Source of the DNA: an uncultured Muribaculaceae bacterium
GTDB taxonomy: Bacteria; Bacteroidota; Bacteroidia; Bacteroidales; Muribaculaceae
Reading direction: 5' to 3'
DNA length: 6,902 nt
Assembly (NCBI GenBank): GCA_938039795.1
Contig: CALHWU010000079.1
Span: 1-6,902, forward strand
Position 1 is the stretch's first letter. Every line of letters begins with the position of its first letter. Below, piece after piece: positions 1 to 6,332 of this stretch. The notes under the pieces are model-generated. The model ran no database searches and had not been told where the DNA came from. It was given only the letters and a program-made list of their open reading frames with translations. The position numbers and the translations under genes are program-made.

Positions 1-1
1 C

Positions 2-548
2 TATTTCGAATGGAAGCTCCGCACGCCGTGGCGCATAATGGCCGGCGTGGCCGGCGTCATCGGCTCGCAGGCAATACTCAGCCTCGACTACGAATACCGC
101 CCCATGCAGAAAATCAATGTGCGCGACCGCGACGGATATGAATACACCGACGTCAACGGCGACGTTGAGAACTATTATAAAGCTGTCAACATACTGCGCC
201 TCGGTGCGGAATACCGCCTCACCCCGAGCTGGAGCGTCAGAGCCGGCTACCAGTGGCAGTCATCGCCCGTTGAGCAGAAGTTTGAGCGGGGCGAGGAATA
301 TGTCTACACCTCCGGACGACACCGAGACAACTCCAAGCTTCACCATCAACAAGACCACTCAATATGTGACTCTCGGCCTAGGCTACCGATACAAGAACTT
401 CTATGCCGACGCCGCCTACGTCCACGGACTGCGCAAGGGAGCGTTCCAGACATTCACTTCCAACAATTACGACGGAGCTACCCCCGTCCAGGCAAAACTC
501 TCCGACAAGACCGACCAGATCGTGATCTCGGCCGGATTCAAATTCTGA
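2..548 (+). pseudogene. OmpP1/FadL-family outer-membrane transporter, 3' end, with an apparent frameshift
   Basis: This is the C-terminal part of a beta-barrel outer-membrane protein of the OmpP1/FadL (long-chain fatty acid or hydrophobic-substrate transporter) family; the 5' end lies outside the window. Codons from position 2 read YFEWKLRTPWR..., then alternating barrel strands such as ILSLDYEYRP, ILRLGAEYRL and WSVRAGYQWQSSP, up to EEYVYTSG near 316. The homologous continuation (TTPSFTINKTTQYVTLGLGY, later YADAAYVHG) lies in the next frame and ends in GFKF plus TGA at 546-548. A terminal Phe is the usual outer-membrane protein C-terminus. Skipping one base near 317 joins the two parts as SG-DTETTPSF. 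The remaining 83 codons of the first frame lose barrel character and end at 565. The break may be a real mutation or a sequencing/assembly error, and the sequence alone cannot decide. Family assignment is from recalled family patterns and is fairly sure; substrate is unknown. Confidence 0.82.
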
Positions 549-575
549 ATCAGCCGGCAGAATAAAATACCACAG

Positions 576-608
576 GGCTTCGGGTCGTTTCAGCCCGGAG
601 CCTTTTTT
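576..608 (+). terminator. Rho-independent terminator after the outer-membrane protein gene
   Basis: GGCTTCGGG (576-584) pairs along its full length with CCCGGAGCC (594-602), with one G-U wobble and a 9-nt loop. Six T follow directly (603-608). It lies 28 nt after the stop codon of the FadL-like gene and 45 nt before the next start, so it should separate that gene from the downstream cluster. Confidence 0.88.
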
Positions 609-653
609 CATTCTCCAGATTATCAATAAACCATCACCAATCCTACCAAAGCC

Positions 654-1583
654 ATGAAAAGAATCATCACCATGCTCCTCGTCATCACGGCCATCTTATC
701 AGCCGCTGCCGATGATTCCGAAAAAAAATTCCGCAAGATTCTCTCGCGTTACGACGTCGCGCCCGAAGCCATCGCCGTGCCGGCCGACAGCAATACGGCG
801 TTCTGGGACATAGCCATCGGCGCCGACGGAAATCTTGCCCGTCTGAACCGCGAAATATCCAAAGGGAAGGGACTCGAACGCAAGGCGATCGACGCATGCA
901 CGAAGATGCCTAAATTCTATCCCGAATACAATTCCTATGTAAGAAGCGACCTCCAGCCCTGGGCCGACAGCCTCATGTCTACGATAGGACTGCCGTGCGA
1001 CAGCATCGCGACACGCCTGTATGTGGTCGACAATCCCCGGGCGGAAGCCTTCGCCCCGCTCACCGAGGAGGGCTTCGCCATCGTTGTCACCACCGGGCTC
1101 GTCTACAACCAGAGGTGCGACGACGATATGCTCAAAGGCATCATATCGGCGCAGGCTGTCCATGGAGCGATGCGCCATCAGTTGCAGTTTTTCTACGACG
1201 AGGCCAAACGCCGCCGGAAAGGCAACGTGTGGGGAGGCATAGCCATCGGAGCGCTCGTAGCGGCCGATGTTGCTCTCGCCATGACCGACAGCGACTATTA
1301 CGACGACTACTTCACCTACAACGACTTCTCGACCACCAACATCAACGTCAACACAAACGGCGCGGCGCCGGCGCCGGTATATATCTACTCGGCCGACCAG
1401 ATATATCAGGCCGACCTCTGGGCTTACCGCATGATGGAACGGCTGGGCAAAGGCGACAGCTACATCAGGGCGCTAAAACTGCTCTCTCCGCAGGTTGCCG
1501 GCGCTGAAACGGACAAAGAATCGTCGCCATGCATCTCCGACCGGATAAAATTCATTAACTTTGTGGCATCACAAAAACAGTAA
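654..1583 (+). CDS. Secreted M48-like protein lacking the metalloprotease active site (likely pseudoprotease)
   Basis: A 309-aa exported protein. Residues 1-19 form a signal peptide (MKR, hydrophobic core, SAAA then DD), with no lipobox Cys. Residues 120-180 follow the M48 zinc-peptidase pattern: YVVDNP (123-128), then EAFAPL, FAIVVTTGLV (141-150, matching the usual strand before the active-site helix), DDDML, and a helix ending RHQL (174-177). Where M48 enzymes have HEXXH, this protein has AQAVH (166-170): first His to Ala and Glu to Gln, with only the last His kept. The downstream helix YSADQIYQADLWAYRMMERL (245-264) matches the usual EADxxG ligand helix, but the zinc-ligand Glu is Gln252. 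Between them lie a hydrophobic Gly/Ala stretch (194-210) and an Asp/Tyr/Asn-rich low-complexity insert (211-236). The C-terminal SDRIKFI resembles the family's closing ERI motif. I infer a catalytically dead periplasmic M48 paralogue; its role is unknown. The next gene starts 3 nt after its stop, so they are probably co-transcribed. Confidence 0.72.
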   Translation: MKRIITMLLVITAILSAAADDSEKKFRKILSRYDVAPEAIAVPADSNTAFWDIAIGADGNLARLNREISKGKGLERKAIDACTKMPKFYPEYNSYVRSDLQPWADSLMSTIGLPCDSIATRLYVVDNPRAEAFAPLTEEGFAIVVTTGLVYNQRCDDDMLKGIISAQAVHGAMRHQLQFFYDEAKRRRKGNVWGGIAIGALVAADVALAMTDSDYYDDYFTYNDFSTTNINVNTNGAAPAPVYIYSADQIYQADLWAYRMMERLGKGDSYIRALKLLSPQVAGAETDKESSPCISDRIKFINFVASQKQ

Positions 1584-1586
1584 ACC

Positions 1587-2798
1587 ATGCCCGAAACTTC
1601 AAAACGCGGACAGATAATGCCCGCATCGCCAATACGCAAGCTCGTGCCCCTGGCCAACAAGGCCAAGGAGCGCGGCGTCAAGGTGTATCATCTCAACATC
1701 GGACAGCCCGACCTGCCCACACCGCAGGTGGGACTCGACGCTCTGAAACATATCGACCGCAAGGTGCTCGAATACAGCCCGTCGGAGGGTCTGCGATCGC
1801 TTCGCGAAAAGCTTGCCGACTACTATCACCGGTTCAATATCGACGTCGATGTCGACGACATCATCGTGACCACCGGCGGATCCGAAGCCGTGCTTTTCGC
1901 ATTCATGGCGTGTCTCGATCCGGGCGACGAGATCATCGTCCCCGAACCGGCCTACGCCAACTATATGGCCTTCGCCATATCGGCCGGCGCCAAGATCGTC
2001 ACCGTACCCTCGTCGATCGACGAAGGCTTCGCACTGCCCCCGCTTGAGAAATTCGAAGCTCTGATCACTCCGCGCACAAAGGGCATACTCATATGCAACC
2101 CCAACAACCCCACGGGCTATCTCTACACGATGAAGGAGATGCTGCAGATACGCGACCTGGTGAAGAAATACGACCTATTCCTCTTCTCCGACGAGGTATA
2201 CCGCGAATTCTGCTACACGGGTGCCCCCTATATATCGGCTTTCCATCTTCCCGACATAGAGGAGAACGTGGTGCTGATCGACTCCGTGTCGAAGCGCTAC
2301 AACGAATGCGGCATACGTATCGGAGCCATCATCACCAAGCACAAGGAGCTGAAGAAAAACGTCATGAAATTCTGCCAGGCACGCCTCTCGCCGCCCCTGC
2401 TCGGCCAGATCGTGGCCGAGGCGTCGATCGACGCCGGCCAGGACTATATGCTCATGACCTACAACGAATATGTGGAGCGGCGCAAGTTCCTTATCGACGG
2501 CCTCAACCGCATACCCGGCTGCTATTCTCCGATACCTATGGGCGCGTTCTACACCGTGGTCAGCCTGCCGGTCGACGACGCCGACCGTTTCTGCGAATGG
2601 TGCCTGAGCGACTTCGACTATGAGGGCGCCACAGTATTCATGGCTCCCGCATCGGGCTTCTACACCACTCCCGGCATGGGCAAGCGCGAGGTGCGCATGG
2701 CCTACGTGCTCAACAAGACTGATCTCGGCCACGCCCTCAAGGTTCTCACGGAGGCCCTGCGCGCCTACCCCGGCAAAACCGCCGAGGCACCGCAATGA
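1587..2798 (+). CDS. Pyridoxal-phosphate-dependent class I/II aminotransferase (AspC-like)
   Basis: A 403-aa cytoplasmic fold-type I aminotransferase, full length for the family. Visible landmarks in order: MPASPIRKL at 11-19 and NIGQPD at 37-42 (substrate-binding N-terminal segment), GGSEAV at 97-102 (phosphate-binding turn), aromatic Tyr123 that stacks on the cofactor, NPNNPTG at 171-177 with Asn174, SDEVY at 201-205 with Asp202 (pyridine nitrogen) and Tyr205, SVSKRYNECG at 233-242 with Lys236 as the Schiff-base lysine, Arg244 (phosphate), and Arg370 in REVRMAY, which binds the substrate alpha-carboxylate. All catalytic positions are intact, so it should be active. The substrate cannot be read from sequence; aspartate or another amino acid with a 2-oxo acid acceptor is likely. 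The ATG at 1587 is preferred because the N-terminus preceding MPASPIRKL matches related proteins as I recall them. It lies just after the pseudoprotease stop, and its own stop overlaps the permease start. Confidence 0.92.
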   Translation: MPETSKRGQIMPASPIRKLVPLANKAKERGVKVYHLNIGQPDLPTPQVGLDALKHIDRKVLEYSPSEGLRSLREKLADYYHRFNIDVDVDDIIVTTGGSEAVLFAFMACLDPGDEIIVPEPAYANYMAFAISAGAKIVTVPSSIDEGFALPPLEKFEALITPRTKGILICNPNNPTGYLYTMKEMLQIRDLVKKYDLFLFSDEVYREFCYTGAPYISAFHLPDIEENVVLIDSVSKRYNECGIRIGAIITKHKELKKNVMKFCQARLSPPLLGQIVAEASIDAGQDYMLMTYNEYVERRKFLIDGLNRIPGCYSPIPMGAFYTVVSLPVDDADRFCEWCLSDFDYEGATVFMAPASGFYTTPGMGKREVRMAYVLNKTDLGHALKVLTEALRAYPGKTAEAPQ

Positions 2799-4063
2799 GG
2801 ATCGAGCTCGATCTTGCCCGGCGCCTGAGCCTCAGGCAGTATTCGGGCGACTCTCGGCGGCGTCTCGCCCCCGGTGTGGTTATAGCCATTGCCGGAATAG
2901 GATTGTCGCTGATGGTCATGATACTGGCTGTCAGCATTGTCACTGGCTTCAAGACCGAGATCCGTCAGAAGGTGACCGGCTTCGAGCAGGAGATCACCAT
3001 AAGCCAGGCCGAAGGCTACGGGCCTGAACGGATCAACAGCGGAGTCAGGCTGACCGACAGCATAGCGGCCGTCATATCCTCTGCCGCGCCCGGCTCCCGG
3101 GCGTCGCTGCGTCTGCGCCAGCCGGCCGTGCTAAAGACCGACAGCGACTTCGAGGGAATAGTCATGGAAGGCATCACCGACGGAAGCGACGCCTACAGGT
3201 TTATAGCCGGGCAGACCGAACCGAGCGATACCATGCCCCCGTTCACGGCCGGCCAGGAAGGGAACCCTATAGTCATATCGCGCACTACTGCCTCGGCCCT
3301 CGGACTCTCGACAGGCGACGCCGTTTCGGCCCATTTTTTCATCGACGGCAATCTGCTGACGCGCAAGATGCGCGTCGCGGCAGTTTACGATACCCACTTC
3401 GGCGAATACGACAAGCTGATGGCTTTCTGCCCCATAGACATCACCCAGCGGCTCAACCGCGTCGACAGTCTGACAGCCACGGCAATTGACATAAACGGCG
3501 TGGGCTCCGACCGCATCGAGGAAGTCACGGCAGCGCTGCGCATTGGCCTCTTCGAACATCTGCAGGCCACCGGAGCCATGGAGTCGTACCGCATCGACAA
3601 TGTCAACACCACAGGAGCGATATATTTCAACTGGCTGCAGCTGCTCGACACCAATATAATCGTCATATTGTCGCTGATGGGGTGCGTCGCCGGATTCACC
3701 CTCATATCGAGCCTTTTCATCATAATCCTGCAGCGCGTTCGCACCATCGGACTGCTAAAGGCGCTCGGCGCTACCGACGGCCAGATACGCCGCGTGTTCA
3801 TACTGATGGCATGCCGCATAGTGGGCGCCGGACTGATCAGCGGCGACATCGCCGGGATTGGGTTCATCCTCGTGCAGCGCGCCTTCCATCTGATACCGCT
3901 CAATCCCGAAGCTTACTATCTCAATTACGTCCCTGTGGCCGGCAACTGGGGAGTGATTCTCCTGATCAACCTCGCCACAGCCCTCCTGTCCGTAGCCCTC
4001 CTGCTTATTCCGAGCCATCTCATCGCCCGCATCTCCCCCGCCGAGACCATGCGCTACGAATAA
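2795..4063 (+). CDS. FtsX-like ABC transporter permease, LolC/LolE family
   Basis: A 422-aa inner-membrane permease with the MacB/LolE architecture: a short basic cytoplasmic N-terminus (LARRLSLRQY...RRR), TM1 at about 28-50, a periplasmic domain of about 235 residues, then TM2 (about 287-312), TM3 (about 334-362) and TM4 (about 384-407). The cytoplasmic loop after TM2, RVRTIGLLKALGATDGQIRR (314-333), is the typical FtsX-domain segment that contacts the ATPase. The C-terminus RISPAETMRYE is typical of LolC/LolE proteins. Members of this family work with a LolD-type ATPase to release lipoproteins from the inner membrane for transfer to the outer membrane, though related permeases have other roles. 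No ATPase gene is present here, so its partner must be encoded elsewhere. It overlaps the aminotransferase by the ATGA at 2795-2798. Family is secure; the lipoprotein-release role is inferred. Confidence 0.88.
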   Translation: MRIELDLARRLSLRQYSGDSRRRLAPGVVIAIAGIGLSLMVMILAVSIVTGFKTEIRQKVTGFEQEITISQAEGYGPERINSGVRLTDSIAAVISSAAPGSRASLRLRQPAVLKTDSDFEGIVMEGITDGSDAYRFIAGQTEPSDTMPPFTAGQEGNPIVISRTTASALGLSTGDAVSAHFFIDGNLLTRKMRVAAVYDTHFGEYDKLMAFCPIDITQRLNRVDSLTATAIDINGVGSDRIEEVTAALRIGLFEHLQATGAMESYRIDNVNTTGAIYFNWLQLLDTNIIVILSLMGCVAGFTLISSLFIIILQRVRTIGLLKALGATDGQIRRVFILMACRIVGAGLISGDIAGIGFILVQRAFHLIPLNPEAYYLNYVPVAGNWGVILLINLATALLSVALLLIPSHLIARISPAETMRYE

Positions 4064-4077
4064 TCCCGGATTAATCC

Positions 4078-4109
4078 GCATTGCGGAGGAAAAATAATCC
4101 GCGAAATGC
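4078..4109 (+). other. Bulged stem-loop between the permease gene and the hisG promoter
   Basis: GCATTGCGGA (4078-4087) pairs with TCCGC (4098-4102) and AATGC (4105-4109). This gives ten base pairs, broken only by a two-base bulge (4103-4104), around an A-rich 10-nt loop. No T tract follows on the + strand, so it is not a classical terminator. It could still stabilise the 3' end of the permease transcript, or act as a DNA-level site. Confidence 0.4.
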
Positions 4110-4112
4110 ATA

Positions 4113-4138
4113 TTTATGACGAAAAATTATTACTTTTG
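4113..4138 (+). promoter_or_regulatory. Bacteroidetes-type promoter of the his operon
   Basis: TACTTTTG (4131-4138) matches the Bacteroidetes -7 consensus TAnnTTTG exactly. TTTA (4113-4116) lies 18 nt upstream, start to start, and is one base off the -33 TTTG element. The surroundings (4091-4137) are much more AT-rich than the coding DNA. Transcription would start at about 4142-4145, leaving a leader of about 50 nt before the hisG ATG. Confidence 0.7.
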
Positions 4139-4196
4139 CGAATGGAGGATTAACACCACACACCATACGTCAGGATTTTATCAACGCAAAAGTAAT
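4129..4196. repeat. Perfect 12-bp inverted repeat spanning the -7 box and the hisG start codon
   Basis: ATTACTTTTGCG (4129-4140) and CGCAAAAGTAAT (4185-4196) are exact reverse complements separated by 44 nt. The left arm contains the whole -7 box; the right arm ends on the first two bases of the hisG ATG. The pairing does not extend beyond 12 bp on either side. Confidence 0.8.
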
Positions 4197-5046
4197 GATC
4201 AAGATAGCCATTCAGTCAAAAGGGCGTCTCAATGAAGACACCACCCGGCTTCTCGCCGACGCAGGAATCATCGTCGGTGCGGGTCACCGTCAGCTTATAT
4301 CCCGTGCCAAAGGATTCGACATGGAGGCGCTCTATCTGCGCGATGACGACATACCGCAGGCGGTCGGCATGCATGTGGCCGACATCGGCATAGTGGGTCT
4401 CAATGAAGTGGAGGAGCGCGGGTTGCCGTTGCGGACAGTCATGCGGCTTGGCTTCGGCGCATGCCGCCTCTCGCTTGCAGTACCGAAGGATTCAGGCTAC
4501 GACGGCCTCGGATGGTTCGACGGACGCCGTATCGCAACATCCTACCCCCGCATTCTCTCGCGCTTCTTCGAGTCAGAAGGGATCCGGGCCGAGATCCACG
4601 AGATAGCCGGATCGGTCGAGGTGGCTCCCGCCGTGGGGATGGCCGACGCGATATTCGACATAGTGTCGTCAGGCGGCACACTGCTTCAGAACGGTCTGAC
4701 GGAGGTCCATACAGTCATGCAGTCAGAGGCTGTGCTTGTGGCCCCGCATGATCTTGATCCGGAAAAAGAGCGCGAAGTGGAGAAGCTGTGTTTCCGGTTC
4801 CGCTCGATCATCGACAGCCGCGGTCTGAAATACGTGCTGATGAACATTCCTGCCGACCGGGTCGGCGCGGCCGTGGCGATGCTTCCCGGCATGAAGAGCC
4901 CGACCGTGCTCCCGCTGGCCGATCCCGGATGGTCGTCGCTCCACGTGGTGATACGCGAGAGCGAGCTCTGGGACAAGATAGAACAGCTCAAACAGATGGG
5001 CGCGCAGGACATCCTCGTGCTCTCACTCGAAAATATCATAAGATGA
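4195..5046 (+). CDS. hisG: ATP phosphoribosyltransferase, long form (HisG)
   Basis: Catalyses the first committed step of histidine synthesis: ATP + PRPP to N1-(5-phosphoribosyl)-ATP, in the cytoplasm. The 283-aa length and a C-terminal ACT-like HisG_C domain (from about 205; SPTVLPLADPGW at 235-246, LWDKIEQLKQMGAQDILV at 258-275) mark the long form. This form is hexameric, feedback-inhibited by histidine and does not need HisZ. The N-terminus IAIQSKGRL (4-12) is the canonical start. GSVEVAP (139-145) and DIVSSGGTL (155-163) are the conserved PRPP-binding region. The ATG at 4195 gives the usual N-terminus and lies about 50 nt after the predicted transcription start, with no Shine-Dalgarno sequence nearby. 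It is first gene of the his operon, and its stop overlaps the hisD start (ATGA, 5043-5046). Confidence 0.97.
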   Translation: MIKIAIQSKGRLNEDTTRLLADAGIIVGAGHRQLISRAKGFDMEALYLRDDDIPQAVGMHVADIGIVGLNEVEERGLPLRTVMRLGFGACRLSLAVPKDSGYDGLGWFDGRRIATSYPRILSRFFESEGIRAEIHEIAGSVEVAPAVGMADAIFDIVSSGGTLLQNGLTEVHTVMQSEAVLVAPHDLDPEKEREVEKLCFRFRSIIDSRGLKYVLMNIPADRVGAAVAMLPGMKSPTVLPLADPGWSSLHVVIRESELWDKIEQLKQMGAQDILVLSLENIIR

Positions 5047-6332
5047 TACGCACCGTCATCAATCCTCCCCGCAGCGAATGGGAGGCGCTTTGCGCGCGCA
5101 ACACTCCTGCCGACGCCGACATAGAGAGGGCCGTGGCCGCTATCATCGACGACGTGGCCTCGCGAGGCGACGAAGCTCTTCGCGACATGGCGCGCCGGTT
5201 TGACCACGTGGAACTCGGATCCATAACCCTCGGCGAGGCCGAGATAGAGGCAGCCGCGTCAGGGGTCAGCGACGAAGTGAAGGAGGCCATAACCCTGGCG
5301 GCAGCCAATATCCGCCGGTTCCACGAGGCGCAGATCCCCCGCCCGGTCGACATCGAGACGATGCCTGGCGTCAGGTGCTGCCAGCGTCCGGTGGCCATAG
5401 AGCGCGTAGGACTTTACATTCCGGGCGGACAGGCCCCGCTCTTCTCCACCGTATTGATGCTCGGCATACCCGCCGCCATAGCCGGATGCCGTGAGGTGAC
5501 GCTCTGCACCCCGCAGTCGGCCTCGGGCGGCATTGCTCCCGAAATCATCTACGCAGCCATGACATGCGGCATACGCAGGATATGTCGCATAGGGGGCGCG
5601 CAGGCGATAGCCGCCATGGCTCTCGGCACAGAGAGCGTAGGGCGGGTCGACAAGATTTTCGGCCCCGGCAACCGCTATGTCACCAAAGCCAAGCAGCTGC
5701 TGAGCCGCCGCGTGGCCATCGACATGCCTGCCGGTCCGAGCGAAGTGATGGTTATGGCCGATCACACGGCTATGCCCGACTACGTGGCCGCCGACATGCT
5801 GTCGCAGGCCGAACACGGCCCCGACAGTCAGGCCATACTCGTGTGCGACTCCGAAGCGATCGCCCGGCAGACCGCCGAAGCCATCGAACGGCTCCGGCCG
5901 CAACTGAGCCGCAGCGGGTCGATCGACAGCTCGCTGGCCCACAGTCTGGCCATAGTACTCCCCTCGCGCGCCGGCATGACCGATTTCGCCAACACCTATG
6001 CCTCCGAACATCTGATCATCTCCATGGAGAGACCATGGGAGATAGCCGACGCTATCACAGCGGCCGGAAGCATATTCATAGGCAACTACTCACCCGAGAG
6101 CGCAGGCGACTACGCCTCAGGCACCAACCATACTCTACCCACGGCCGGATGGGCACGCTCGATGAGCGGCGTGAACATGGACAGCTTCTACCGTAAAATC
6201 ACCTGTCAGGAACTGACCTCGGCCGGACTCATCTCGCTCGCTCCCGCCATCACCGCCATGGCCCGCGCCGAAGGACTCGACGCTCACGCTCTTGCCGTGG
6301 ACATACGCACCAAATCCCTCCCGACATCATGA
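5043..6332 (+). CDS. hisD: Histidinol dehydrogenase
   Basis: Oxidises L-histidinol to L-histidine via histidinal, using two NAD+, as the last two steps of histidine synthesis. It is a zinc-dependent homodimer in the cytoplasm. Translation from ATG 5043 gives 429 aa, the usual length, beginning MIRTVINPPRSEW; the frame is open further upstream to 4788, but that part is hisG read in another frame. Key residues are intact by alignment to the E. coli enzyme from memory: YIPGG at 125-129 (dinucleotide region), the signature IDMPAGPSEVMVMAD at 226-240, zinc ligands Gln255 and His258 in SQAEHGPDSQ, Asp356 in GDYASGTNHTLPT, and His415 in EGLDAHA near the C-terminus, plus the catalytic pair Glu322-His323 in SEHL. 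The ATGA overlaps with hisG upstream and hisC downstream suggest translational coupling. Confidence 0.97.
   Translation: MIRTVINPPRSEWEALCARNTPADADIERAVAAIIDDVASRGDEALRDMARRFDHVELGSITLGEAEIEAAASGVSDEVKEAITLAAANIRRFHEAQIPRPVDIETMPGVRCCQRPVAIERVGLYIPGGQAPLFSTVLMLGIPAAIAGCREVTLCTPQSASGGIAPEIIYAAMTCGIRRICRIGGAQAIAAMALGTESVGRVDKIFGPGNRYVTKAKQLLSRRVAIDMPAGPSEVMVMADHTAMPDYVAADMLSQAEHGPDSQAILVCDSEAIARQTAEAIERLRPQLSRSGSIDSSLAHSLAIVLPSRAGMTDFANTYASEHLIISMERPWEIADAITAAGSIFIGNYSPESAGDYASGTNHTLPTAGWARSMSGVNMDSFYRKITCQELTSAGLISLAPAITAMARAEGLDAHALAVDIRTKSLPTS

Larger units (their letters stand above)
4061..4152. promoter_or_regulatory. Cluster of GGATTA/TAATCC hexamers upstream of hisG (possible operator)
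   Basis: TAATCC occurs at 4061-4066, 4072-4077 and 4095-4100; its reverse complement GGATTA occurs at 4068-4073 and 4147-4152. Two copies overlap in the perfect 12-bp palindrome CGGATTAATCCG (4067-4078). The copies at 4072 and 4095 share the longer word TAATCCGC. The same-strand copies are 11 and 23 bp apart, close to one and two helical turns. The cluster starts at the permease stop codon and runs past the predicted hisG promoter. Binding by a regulator is inference only. Confidence 0.4.

Noticed and set aside
1363..1376. 14-bp perfect GC palindrome CGGCGCCGGCGCCG
   Set aside because: It lies in the coding sequence for an Ala/Pro linker (AAPAP) in a GC-rich genome; best explained by codon use.
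995..1507. 170-codon + strand frame inside the M48-like gene
   Set aside because: Arg/Gln/His-rich translation typical of an out-of-frame reading of a GC-rich gene; the same holds for frames at 2093-2623, 3682-4074 and 5564-6196.
4144..4148. GGAGG resembling a Shine-Dalgarno site
   Set aside because: It is 46 nt upstream of the hisG ATG, too far to act in initiation, and Bacteroidetes generally do not rely on such sites.
4142..4195. His leader peptide or attenuator before hisG
   Set aside because: CACCACACACCAT looks like histidine codons, but the frame has a stop just before it (4151-4153) and no start. The only ATG here (4142) opens a three-codon frame, MED-stop, and no terminator hairpin with a T run follows.
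4788..5042. Upstream extension of the hisD frame by 85 codons
   Set aside because: This stretch is the hisG C-terminal domain read in another frame; the family-typical HisD N-terminus begins at 5043.
5259..6011. 250-codon open frame on the - strand inside hisD
   Set aside because: Antisense shadow of a GC-rich, strongly supported hisD; its translation has no recognisable motifs. The same applies to the - strand frames at 2175-2795, 699-1178 and 3131-3559.
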